Assembly: GCA_036897095.1 (NCBI GenBank)
Contig: JAYMSP010000968.1
Location: forward strand, 1-38,213
DNA: 38,213 bases
Direction of reading: 5' to 3'
Source of the DNA: Plantago elongata
Lineage: Eukaryota; Streptophyta; Magnoliopsida; Lamiales; Plantaginaceae
Shown here one piece after another: positions 11,465 through 22,200 of this stretch (the stretch's first letter is position 1; each line of letters starts with the position of its first letter). The translations under genes were made by a program, and so were the position numbers. A model generated the notes under the pieces. It searched no databases, was not told the origin of the DNA, and was given only the letters and a program-made list of their open reading frames with translations.

Positions 11465-14400
11465 CTACACTTTACGAGCCAAAGTCCTTTGCTTGGTTGC
11501 ATGCTGAACCACTTTATCCTCCACGGGAAGACCTTTCCGGCGCCTCACAGCATCAATCAGCTTCCTAGATGTATTCTGCAGCACACTGGAACCATCTCCG
11601 AATTCTTCAAGTTCTTCTTCTGTTTTGGGCACAAAAAAGGGATCTTCTGGAAGAGTTTTCCAGTGACTCAGAACTAGTAGCGCGCTACATGCTCCAGATG
11701 TCCATCTTCTCAGTTCGTCTGCAAATCCAAAGCTCTCTGCAACAGGAACATAAGCTTGTACAGTGAACAAAGAAGACCCTTCCTGCATTTCGTCATTTAT
11801 AGTTTCAGCCCGCCTTCTATGCAGTACTGCATACATGGATCCTAAATGTTCAGTTGGAGTATTCAATTCACAAAAATACAGAGGTTCAACAATCCTAGGC
11901 TTCCTCTGGAGTACAGCAGCTCTAAGGGCCTCTTTGACAGCTATCATAACTTGCCCAGTGATAATACCATACTGCTCAGGTTGCTGAATCGAATGATTAT
12001 CCTCACTTGACGATTTATCTATGGGCAATACGTAAACCTCAACAAAAAATCCCAAGCCCCACATAGGTTCATCACATAAGGGACCGGCTGAAGTAGCCAA
12101 CTGAAATCCAGACAAAACACTGCTCTCAAGACCCTCTATTTCTCTCAATAACACTTCATCAGTTTCAGAAGAGGATACTGCTGAGGCTTCATTATGTTCA
12201 CATAAATCCTGAAACCCTAATCTATCAGAAACATAAGGATGACCTTTGATAAGAACAGAACCATTCATGCTCTTTCCTATACCAGGTGTGAACAGAATAT
12301 TTGGACCAACTTGCCCAGGGCCCAATGCCCAAATCCTCCTAAATAACTGTTTCCACAATTCCCTATATTTCTCAAACCGATCCTTCTCAGTCTCCCTAGT
12401 CTCAGTGGATATATCACTTTCTACAGCATCCATCATCTTTTTTCTAAGTGCTTCGATAGGATTCTCATTTTCCACAATGCTACCCCTCAAGGTTTCTAAG
12501 CATTTCAAAGCCTGTTCGGATTCACCTCCTAAAATATCTCTCAGCAGTTCAGAGGTATCATTGAGCAACTTGGTAAGAGATTCAGGAAGTTTAACAACCT
12601 GTACACGAACGACACACCTACCATTTTGTGTTGTCTTCTCCACATACTCACAGTTATCACTAAAGAACTTGAGATTATCAAGAGGATTAGTCACCTCACC
12701 TTCAATAGTCTCTTTGAAAGACACAAGGGGGGCGGAGACTTCCAGATTCACCTTTGCAAATCTCTCTTTTAAATCTTTGATACATCTCTCTAAATGAACT
12801 TCTCCAGCGGCAGCAAGAACATGCTCTCCTCTACCAGAAACAGTGACTTCAACAAAGGGATCTGCACGATTTAACAGTCTAAGACCTTTTGCCAGCGCTG
12901 ACATATCAGCTGGATCAGAGGGCTCCACTGCGACTTTAAGCATGGGTGTCACTTGAAAAGTCATGCTAGAGAAAGGCCAACAATTGATTGTAGATGAGAG
13001 GGTTGCACTTTTCAGTATATGCTGACCAAGCCCTCGAATAGCAACAATATTTCCTGCCTCAGCAATTGAAACAGGCGTCAGCCCTTGACCCATCATTAGA
13101 TACAATGACTGCACCTCAGCTACCTGAACATGCTTCTGCTTTAATTCAACGTTCAGTGGATCATATAGTGGAGAAAGCACAAAAATCCGCTGTCCAGCAC
13201 GGAGAACCCCACTAAAGATCCTGGCAAATGCGAGGAAACACTCTCCTGAGTCCACATCGTCTAAGGAATTGTTCAATATATCTCCACGAGGAAGAATCTT
13301 TGTGGGGACAGCAAACATCTTAGATACAAAGGCAACACAGGGTGCAGTGGGACTAGAATCACATGCCTCAACAGATTTCCTCACAATTGCTGCCTCAGCA
13401 AGCACATCAGAGTTATCATAATTTAGCAAGCCATCTCTTTCAGGTAACAACCTTGATATCCGGAAAGACTGGGAAGCAATAGGGTCAGGTATGCATTCAA
13501 CTACCATAGACAACACGGTATCTGACAATGGAAGCCAGCGGCTCATGACAGATTGCAGCACAGCTCTTGGATCCCTATTTTGGAGTTCACGTGGAGGTAT
13601 AGACAAGTTAAAAGATTTGATAACCTTCTGCAACAATCCACTATCCGCATTGTTTCCCACAGCCTGATAAACTTGCCAAAGTGGTTTCAGGATAAATTGA
13701 ACAAACATAGGATCCTTTGATGCACCTGCGACTTTGTTGCTAGACACAATATCATTTGTCTTGGGAACAAAGTATCGAGGCCCCCATAATGCTTTTTGCC
13801 ATTTTGTAACTGTGGTTTTCTCTTTCTTAGCGGCATAAATTCTCGCAAAATCGTTTATCCTGAATCCCCACCCATCAAGGCCACAGGCAAAGATAACATT
13901 TCCTTTTTGAGGTTGAAAGGTATCCTCCTCATCATACTCTACAAACTCCAAATTTTCTTTATCCACATTATCAGGAGAAACTGAAAGTAAGGAATCCACA
14001 TCTGATAAGTACTTCTCAGACTTATAAGTACTGACTATCCCATTGACTTCGTGTATTATCTGTAACAGCTTGGTATATGCATCCTTTGGACTCAAATTTA
14101 GTTCGGCGATCAGCCGGTCAACTTTATTCAGAACTAGACATGGCGTCAATTTCTCAATCCATGCTTGGCGTAATACAGCATGAGTCTGAATGTGAACACC
14201 CTCAACAGCATCCACTAACACCAACGCACCATCACTTAACCTTGCAGCAGTAGATACCTCACTACAGAAATCCATGTGGCCAGGTGAGTCTATCAAGTTA
14301 ATTGAGTAATCGTCGAAATTAAGAGCAATGGATGAGCTTTTCATAGTAATTGCACGTCGCTGTTCTTCATCCAGATAATCCATGAACCTAAGCTTACCAG

Positions 14401-14797
14401 CTTGCTTTGGATGAAGCACACCCCCACCGTTGGATGCAATCAAATGATCGGCAAGAGTTGTTTTTCCATGATCAACATGTGCGAGGATGCAAATATTCCG
14501 AATCAACTTTTGATCCTTCCTTTCATTAATATTTTCTACCACGACCTGAAATGTGATTAAAAAAATGAAGTATAATGTTATGCATGAGTTATGCTCCCTA
14601 TCCTCCAACTATAGAACTTGAGCCCCGTATTCAGATTTAAAGTAGCAAACCCATACTTTAGCATTTAGACAATAACAGAACAGCAAATATAGTGATACAT
14701 GTTACAACTAGATATTAGAACAAAATGAAATTTAGCTTGATTAAAGACTTCAATTTTCTATTGATTTGTTTCGCACCTCATTTGCAGAAGATTCCAT
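11465..14797 (-). CDS. EFL1: EFL1/RIA1 elongation factor-like GTPase (60S ribosome maturation), 1033 aa
   Basis: EFL1 is an EF2-like cytoplasmic GTPase. With SBDS it releases the anti-association factor eIF6 from pre-60S subunits. Exon 1 is only seven codons (14797-14777, MESSANE). A 231-bp GT-AG intron follows, and exon 2 (14545-11465) holds the remaining 1026 residues in one uninterrupted frame. G motifs: AHVDHGKT (29-36), the effector-side RRAITMKSS (70-78), DSPGH (93-97) and NKVD (147-150). EF2-like domains II-V follow, including SGRGEHVLAAAGEVHLERC in domain III and GFFVEVYVLPI in the C-terminal part. The block between the G domain and domain II is longer than in EF2 and carries an acidic insert (VEYDEEDTF), which is typical of EFL1. 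Length fits plant members (about 1000-1030). A continuous open frame also runs 5' of 14545, but the splice to MESSANE gives a better start. Confidence 0.94.
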
Positions 14798-14808
14798 AAT
14801 ATTCAACT

Positions 14809-15519
14809 CTGCACCCCAGAAGTTATCCCCTCAATGCAATCTCTTCTGATGAATCTGAAAAATATACTCCGGAAAGTTACACTGCTGTTCAAACAATAAT
14901 CAGCAATAAGCCTCATTTGGAAACTATACGTAAAGCCATACCCCAGACAGTCAATAACAGAAAGCCCGTAGTGACAAATGCCAAAGGCAGTCCGGCAGCA
15001 CAAAATACGTAACTTGAAGCCTTACATATTTTCAATGAAATCATATATCGCTAACAAAATTCCATTCTCCATGAGACACAGTTGTACTAAAATCATGTCA
15101 ATATATTTATTTTTTTTAATTTCTCATGGTATGAACGATCGCTACATGTGACTAATCCAGTTCAGCAATGTCTTTACATCCACATCCAACATTATGAACT
15201 AAGAACACAGACACATACACTTAAGAATATAATATAGCTTTGTAGAATTCCAAATGTCAATTGATCAATCAATATGAATTCTAGTCATGTGGACAGCATA
15301 AATTATTACTTCAAAAAAACAGCTCCTATGATGCAATTTAATCGAGTAATCACAACGAAAAAAAGGAGTCAACTGCTTGTAGTAGGTCGAAAGAATCCAT
15401 AACTAGAAAAGGTATTTACTAGAGCTGATTATAATACATAGTAGGTTAGGTGGTTAAAACTTGTTGCAGAGAGATGCGCAAAATCCAGCAAGAGCAAGAG
15501 CAAATTGGCGAATTGATAC
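14809..15519 (-). other. Likely 5' UTR intron of EFL1
   Basis: Read on the minus strand, TTACAG|GTATCAATTC at 15520/15519 is a good donor. GGGTGCAG| at 14810-14809, 11 bases before the start codon, is a plausible acceptor. Nothing codes between them. This is inferred from splice-site consensus only. Confidence 0.35.
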
Positions 15520-15763
15520 CTGTAAGACGAAGGTGCAGCTCAAAGTCAATTCGATTGGATTGGGAAGGAAATAGGGTTAGATTTTATTTGGGATGAAGGT
15601 TTTAGGTGCAAAGATGAAACAGTGGAGAAAAAGAAGAGTCTCTGTGGAGAAGAACGAGATTCTCTGGAGTTGGGTATGTTTTTAGGTTTCATTTAGAAAT
15701 CCGACCCGGACCGCCCGGACCTAATAACATGGATGATTAGATCCATGAGAAACCAATTTACTA
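15520..15763 (-). other. EFL1 promoter and leader
   Basis: This is the purine-rich (+ strand) region upstream of EFL1; in the transcript sense it is a CT-rich leader at about 15520-15670. There is no coding signal. Confidence 0.4.
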
Positions 15764-15996
15764 CTCCTCTCACTGTCCCGCTAGAATTGAAATAATTTTT
15801 CGTTTTAGACGTCCCATCAAATTGAAATAATTTTTCATCTATAAAAATAACCCTACAATACAACTCATTTCCAACCACATATTATTTGATCCGCATGTAC
15901 TTTTCCATCTCAACATCATTTTTAACCACATATTACATAATTTTTTTAAAAACCGTATATTTGAGATATGTTTCATTTTAAGTGGAACGGAAGGAG
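15764..15996. mobile_element. Stowaway-like MITE with TA target duplication
   Basis: The element starts CTCCTCTCACTGTCCCGCTAG and ends AAGTGGAACGGAAGGAG, so the ends form an imperfect inverted repeat. TA flanks it at 15762-15763 and 15997-15998. It is 233 bp and AT-rich. An internal phrase ATTGAAATAATTTTTC is repeated near 15786 and 15821. Confidence 0.7.
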
Positions 15997-17009
15997 TATT
16001 TTATTGGTGGATTGGATTGGGTTCGATACGGATTAAACCGGGATAAAACCCCGGATGGAACCCAAATCGACTGCCCTACGTTGGTGCAATTAGCTTCCAA
16101 ATCTTTCAATTAATCTATATATACTTAGGTTTTAGGGACACATTTAATCACCGCTAGTAACCTGAGGCATCTGGCATAATTTTCTTAAAGGATCATCAAG
16201 GTTTTATGAAAACGAGCTAATTGGAGTGTCGAGTGTTGTCGGAGTAGTAATCTTTTTCGGAAGCTTCTTTACAATTTTCAGTTTTATGCTTTATAAACTT
16301 TATACACAAGCTTATATGATTTTTAAGTCCCGCTATAATATTTTACTAGTTCACAAACTAGTATAAAAATTCCATGTCAAGTCTTTTTCACGAACTAGTT
16401 CGAGTTATATTTTACTTAATTTCTCTTTTTAAAATTCAGGGTCCCATCGCAAGATGGGACGTACTTGATATTTTATTAGTTTTATTTTTCATTGTAAAGG
16501 TTTTGTGTGTAGTTATTATTTTTCAGTTAGAACGGTATTGACTCCATTTTCCTTTTTATTACTTAGAATGCAATATGATGATAACTTATTTTTCATTTAA
16601 TTTTTTTTTCCTTTCATTTTCTGATCAAATAAATAGGTTGTATTGTAAAAAGAAAAAAGTTATATCACACAAGAAACTTAACTAGATAAGGAGAAAATTG
16701 AAAATGTGAGATGCAAAAACATTTTATGCCCCAACAGTAGGTAATGATAACCATGCAAATTTATGTAGGAATGTCCGGAGAGATTATATCGGTGAGCTCA
16801 AATAAGATGTCGGTCCTGACATGCTATGCAAAATGTATAAAAAGCATATGCTTAACTCCACCAATGTTGTTCAGATGCATGTTTAATATGTGCAAAATAT
16901 TGTAGAAGATGTATCCCAAAGTGTACCACAGAAAACGCTCTATCATCCTCCCTCTATTGCAATATGGGTTGTGGAATTGCTAAATGTGCTACTATTAATG
17001 GTATGGTTT
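15997..17009. other. Intergenic AT-rich stretch before the LINE relic
   Basis: I see no gene. The last 300 bases may belong to the LINE relic that follows, but no domain is recognisable before about 17010. Confidence 0.4.
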
Positions 17010-17877
17010 TGAGTTGGGATCCCTCCCTTTCCGGTACCTTGGAGTCCCGCTTTCTAGCAAAAAGCTTACGATTTTGCAATGCCAACTGCTAATTGATAGA
17101 TTGTTGCGAGTATTCGACACTAGAGCGCCAAACTTTTGAGCTATGGTGGACGGATTCAACTTATTAAAAGTGTACTATTTACGGTCACTAATTACTAGCT
17201 CCAGTGTTTTCCTCTACCGAAAGGTGTGATGAGAAAAAAATAGAGGCAATCTGCAGGTCTTTTCTATGGTGAAATAGTGAGATAATCACTCGAAAAGCAC
17301 TGATAGCATGGGAGAAGGTCTATGCTCCGAAGAGACAATGAGGCCTACAGATTATTGATCTACAAGTCTATAGCAAAGCTTGTCTACTGAAGTTGCTATG
17401 GGGCCTATGTAACAAGGAAGACAAACTTTGGGTGAAATGGATTCACGCTTATTATATACCAAAGGAACGAATTCTTTTGGATCCTTTACCGTTAACAAGC
17501 TCATGGATTATGAAGGGTATTTTGAGTTGCAGGTCGCTGATTACTAGAAACAACACTTGGATGGCAATGCAACTACTGCCCAAGTTTACTACGGGACGCA
17601 TGTATCGAGAGTTGCAGGAAGACCGTCCGGAGGTGGAATGGGAACCTGGCTACAACCATGGAACAAAATTCCATTTCGTTCCGTACGAAACATGCGATAT
17701 TTTCCGATTTTCTCACCTTTCGACACAACTCGGCAACGGAGTGCCGCTAGAGACGCCTTCCTGCTGGATCTTGCCAATTACTGGAAAATTCGAACGGAAA
17801 GAACGAAAGAGGCATGGTTTTCTCTTTTTGTTTCGAAGTTCGGATTGCATAACTTGCTAACTGAGAATCGATTTTAA
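17010..17877 (+). mobile_element. LINE relic: reverse transcriptase C-terminus and zinc-binding (zf-RVT) region
   Basis: Conceptual pieces in several frames match the plant LINE polyprotein in order: a 'LPFRYLGVPL'-type piece near 17020-17055; AKLLSYGGRIQLIKSVLF near 17127-17180; a 'PKR.GGL.I.DL' piece near 17325-17370; and LLWGLCNKEDKLWVKWIHAYY at about 17391-17455. The open stretch 17393-17860 and the overlapping 17557-17877 frame cover the zf-RVT region. Several stops and frame changes make it inactive. It lacks the endonuclease, the core of the reverse transcriptase, RNase H and a poly(A) tail. Confidence 0.7.
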
Positions 17878-17910
17878 TTCAAAAACTAAATTTGTATGAG
17901 GAATCTATTA

Positions 17911-18060
17911 GGGGCTGATTGGCCAAGCATTTAAATGCCCCGATTTGGCTCGATGAACATTGATTTGGCCTAAAAATACACTTCAAATACCCCCATTTCA
18001 ATTCAATTCCAAACACAATTTCACCAAAATCCCCGTTGAAATGACATGCCCATCAGCCCC
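17911..18060. mobile_element. Tourist-like MITE (PIF/Harbinger) with TTA target duplication
   Basis: GGGGCTGATTGG at 17911 is matched by the reverse complement of CCCATCAGCCCC at 18049-18060. The flanking trinucleotide TTA is present on both sides (17908-17910, 18061-18063). TTA target sites and GGG(G/C)CTG termini are the hallmark of Tourist elements. It is 150 bp and non-coding. Confidence 0.85.
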
Positions 18061-18063
18061 TTA

Positions 18064-18546
18064 ATCTCTCTAAATTTACCAAAATTAAGCTAAGAAAAAC
18101 GAAAGAAAGAAGTTTGATTGATTGATTTTGACCCTCTGAGCAAGTTCTGGGTTGAAGAGATGAGTTGTTGCGTTGAAGAAGAAGATGGTGGTATTGATCA
18201 CTGTGCAGAGCAAGAAAATATATTGTACTAGTATTGTTAATTTATTATAGAATTCTTTTTAAGTTGTTTAATTATATTGACCATAGATTTAACTGAGATG
18301 TGATTTTGTTATTTGATGATTTTCTATGAATGTTAGTAGTATATTTATGATGTTATAATTAGTGGGAGGTTGTTTTTTATTATGATGTAAAAAAATTCTA
18401 ATTAGTTTAAATAAATATTTTAGTTTATTATATTTTTATGGCCACTCGAAACTTTTTTGAGACGTCTCAAAATTTTAAAACATCAAAATTAGCTCCCGAA
18501 ACGAGATTTTAATCCATGACTACAACGACACGTGATGGCATAATAA
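18064..18546. other. AT-rich spacer between two Tourist-like elements
   Basis: No coding signal or clear element is seen here. Confidence 0.4.
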
Positions 18547-18612
18547 AATCAATATATATAACTCGAAGAGCTGCACATAAATCAATATATATAACTCGAA
18601 GAGCTGCACATA
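18547..18612. repeat. Exact 33-bp tandem duplication
   Basis: The unit starting AATCAATATATATAACTCGA and ending GAGCTGCACATA occurs at 18547-18579 and 18580-18612 with no difference. The identity suggests a recent duplication. Confidence 0.9.
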
Positions 18613-18653
18613 AGTAACAACGACGGTTCAAAATGTTAAACTTCGATCTATTA

Positions 18654-18875
18654 GGGGCTGATTGAAGTAGCATCCAAATGCCCATTTGGATGCTACTTGC
18701 CGAAGATTAAAATGGCTCTATAGTAGCAACATTTTTCTCTACCTATATAACAAACCTATAATACCCTATTCAATTACAATTCTATACCAAACATAATTTT
18801 AACAATTCTACTACAATTTCGATCACTATTCAGACATTCAAATCGGATCATTTAAATCGCATGCCAATCAATTCA
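18654..18875. mobile_element. Second Tourist-like MITE with an internal perfect hairpin
   Basis: GGGGCTGATTG at 18654 follows TTA (18651-18653), and the right side ends ATGCCAATCAATTCA before TTA (18876-18878). The right inverted repeat is more worn than the left. Parts of the interior, such as CAATTCTATACCAAACATAA, resemble the 17911-18060 element (CAATTCAATTCCAAACACAA), so the two are relatives. A perfect 16-bp hairpin lies at 18665-18698. Confidence 0.6.
18665..18698. repeat. Perfect 16-bp inverted repeat with 2-nt spacer
   Basis: AAGTAGCATCCAAATG (18665-18680) and CATTTGGATGCTACTT (18683-18698) are exact reverse complements separated by CC. It sits at the left end of the second Tourist-like element. 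Confidence 0.9.
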
Positions 18876-19084
18876 TTAAACTGTTCCGTAGGTTTAGATA
18901 TTAGAGGTGGCCTCGAAGAGTTTAAAGAGTGAGTTATGGTACACGAACGAGGACAATGGTGCAAAAGCCAAAAAGTAGCTAATGTGACATCATATGAGTG
19001 CGATTTGAATATAAAGTACTCTAAACCAGCAGAATGGAAGTGTCGATTAGAAAAGCTAGAGCATTATTCCATTTCAATTCGAAA

Positions 19085-19111
19085 TATAAATAAAAGCGGG
19101 GTTTAGGGTTT
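19085..19111 (+). promoter_or_regulatory. TATA box and telo-box-like motif of the CYP40 gene
   Basis: TATAAATAAAA at 19085-19095 lies about 110 bases before the start codon. GTTTAGGGTTT at 19101-19111 matches the telo box found near the transcription start of many plant housekeeping and translation-related genes. Both are inferred from sequence. Confidence 0.5.
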
Positions 19112-19203
19112 GTGTCTGCTCTCATTCCATTTCTTCTTCCAGACACTTCTTCTCCTGGTCACCTATACACACACAGAATCACATTCCTTCTGCTTGAAGC
19201 AAT

Positions 19204-22200
19204 ATGGCTGCTGCTAGAACTCGTTGCTTTCTCGACATCACCATCGGCGGTGAGCTTGAAGGAAGAATTGTAATCGAACTCTTCTCCGATGTTGTTCCTA
19301 GAACGGCCGAGAATTTCAGGGCTCTCTGTACCGGAGAGAAAGGCATTGGACCTAATACCGGTGTTCCTCTCCATTTCAAGGTTGCTCACTTTCCACCTCT
19401 TCAATTTCAGCAATGATCTCAGTTTCTATGTAGCTTTCGTACCGACTATGCTTTTATTTAATTGAAATGTTACTGTTCTGTGCTTTTCAGTGAACTATTA
19501 TGATTTCAATTTATGTTTTCTGCTATGATCTCAATTTCTATGTAGCTTTCATATTGATTGTGCTTTCGTTTAATTGAAATGTTACTGTTCTGTGCTTTTC
19601 AGCGAACTACTATGTCTTCAATTTTTGTTTTCAGCAGTGATCTCAATCTCTATGTAGCTTTCATCTCGACTGTGCTTTCATTTAATTGAAATGTTACTGT
19701 TCTGTGCTTTTGAGCGAACTATTATGATTTCAATTTATGTTTTCTGCTATGATCTCAATTTGTATGTAGCTTTCATATGGATTGTGCTTTCGTTTAATTG
19801 AAATGTTACTGTTCTGTGCTAATAAGCGAACTACTATGATTTTAATTTTTGTTTTCAGCAATGATCTCAATTTTATGTAGCTTTCATATTGATCATGCTT
19901 TCATTCAATTGAAATGTTACTGTTCTGTGCTTTTCAGCGAACTATTATGATTTCAATCTAAGTTTTCTGCTATGATTAAATTCTATGTAGCTTCCATATC
20001 GATTATGCTTTCATTTAATTGAAATGTTACTGTACAGTGCTTTTTAAAGAACTATTATGATTTGAATTTATGTGTTCTGCTATGATCTTAATTTATGTGG
20101 ACCTTGTGTTGTTGAAATGTTACTGTTCTGTGCCTTCCACTCAGTTGCTAAGAGTTGAATTTTTGTTTTTCTGCAATGCCCCCAATTTCTGTGAAGTTTT
20201 CATATCGATTATGCTTTTATGTAATTGAAATCTTACTGTTCTATGCTTTTCACCAACTATTACAATTTGAATTTTTGTTTCCTGCAATGATCTTAATTTA
20301 TGTGGACCTTTTGATATTTGAATGTTACTGTTCTGTGCCTTTCACTCACTTGCTATGAGCTGAATTTTTGTTTTTCTGCAATGATCCCAATTTATGTGTA
20401 GCGTTCTTATCGGTTATGGATAGCGTTCATAATTCATATCGGTTATGCTTTTCATGTAATTGAAATCATACTGTTCTATGCTTTTCACTAACTACTACGA
20501 TTTGATTTTTTTTTCTGCAATAATCTTAATTTATGTGGACCTTATGTTATTGAAATGCTATTGTTTTGTGCCTTCAAATCACGTGCTATGAGTTGCATTT
20601 TGTTTTTCTGCAATGATCCCTATTGTAATGTAGCTTTGATATATATTACCAAGCAGCTTTAATGTTGTTGAAATGTTACTGTTCTGTGCTTTTCAAGATT
20701 TTTGTCCTTAATGTAGTCTTGTGCACTTGTTTAGGGATCGAAATTTCATCGGGTGATTAAGAGTTTCATGGTACAAGGAGGTGATATATCTGCTGGTGAT
20801 GGGACAGGAGGGGAGTCAATTTATGGCTTGAAATTCGAAGACGAGAATTTCGAAATGAAACATGAAAGGAAGGGGATGTTGTCTATGGCCAATGCTGGAC
20901 CAAACACCAATGGTTCCCAATTTTTCATCACTACCACACGCACTGCTCATCTGGATGGGAAACATGTTGTGTTTGGGAAAGTTTTAAAAGGAATGGGAGT
21001 TGTGCGCTCTATCGAGCATGTGTCGATTGGTGAGAATGATTGTCCTGCAGTTGATGTTGTTATATCTGATTGTGGAGAGATACCGAATGGTGCAGATGAT
21101 GGGACTGCTAATTTCTTCAAGGATGGTGACTTGTATCCTGACTGGCCAATTGATCTTGATGAGAATTCTAGTGAGCTTTCTTGGTGGATAAATGCTGCTG
21201 AATCAATTAAGGGATATGGGAATGAGCACTTTAAGGTGACAATTTTTGGGTCTAATCATCATTTGGGGGTCATTGGGAACACTCTTTTAGCACTCACCAT
21301 ATTTTTAGTTAGTACAGCTTTAATTGTGTGTGATCTTTACAGAAGCAAGACTACACTATGGCCCTGCGGAAGTATAGAAAAGCTTTGCGCTATCTAGATA
21401 TTTGCTGGGAGAAGGAAGGGATTGATGAAGGTGATTGGTTTATACTATTATATAGCTCAGTATCAATTAGTTCAGAAGTGTCAATTGGTTTGTGTTTCAT
21501 TCTAATTTGTATTGTGATTCTTAACATCCTTTCTGTCTTTTCCAGCAGATAAGAGTGAATATTTGCGGAAGATGAAATCTCAGATATTCACCAATAGTTC
21601 TGTGAGTTCATAAGTATTGTATTTCTGATTAAGAGCAATGCAGGCGTTAATTCAATCAGATATTGTTTTTTTCTTTTCTTTTCTTGACAACAAATAAATT
21701 AGGACCATAGCATTTTACTAATTTATGTTGCGACGTTCTTTTGCTGCCTGTTTTCAGATTTGAGGTTTTTTTTATAAACATGTGTAATAGAATAATTCAT
21801 GCTGAGCTGTAAGCTTGTTAAGATCAACGTGTCTAGAATTTTTTGCCTGAATTTGCTGATGTACTTTAAAATCATGATCTGTACATATTAGGCATCTTTA
21901 TTATTCTAATTAGTGTCCTTAAGATTACTGGCAAGTTCTCCATTACATCGGTGTCTGATTTTTGCTTCAGGCAATTAATGTCCTTGTGTCTTTTGGATAG
22001 TTGATCTTTTTATTAATTCATGACACTTTCAATGTCATTAGTTCTTGATAATTGGACAACTGAACTTATATACTTATTTTGGCATATGTATTGAAATTAT
22101 GAAGACTATGATTTCTTCATGTTTGGCTGCTGGTGCATACTGTATTTCACATCGATAAGTGATTTTCTCTTCAAATACTCCATATTCAAATTGAATAACC

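Noticed and set aside
12246-12797. 183-codon open frame on the + strand inside EFL1
   Set aside because: It is the antisense shadow of the highly conserved EFL1 exon.
17589-17777. 62-codon open frame on the minus strand
   Set aside because: It is antisense to the LINE zinc-binding region.
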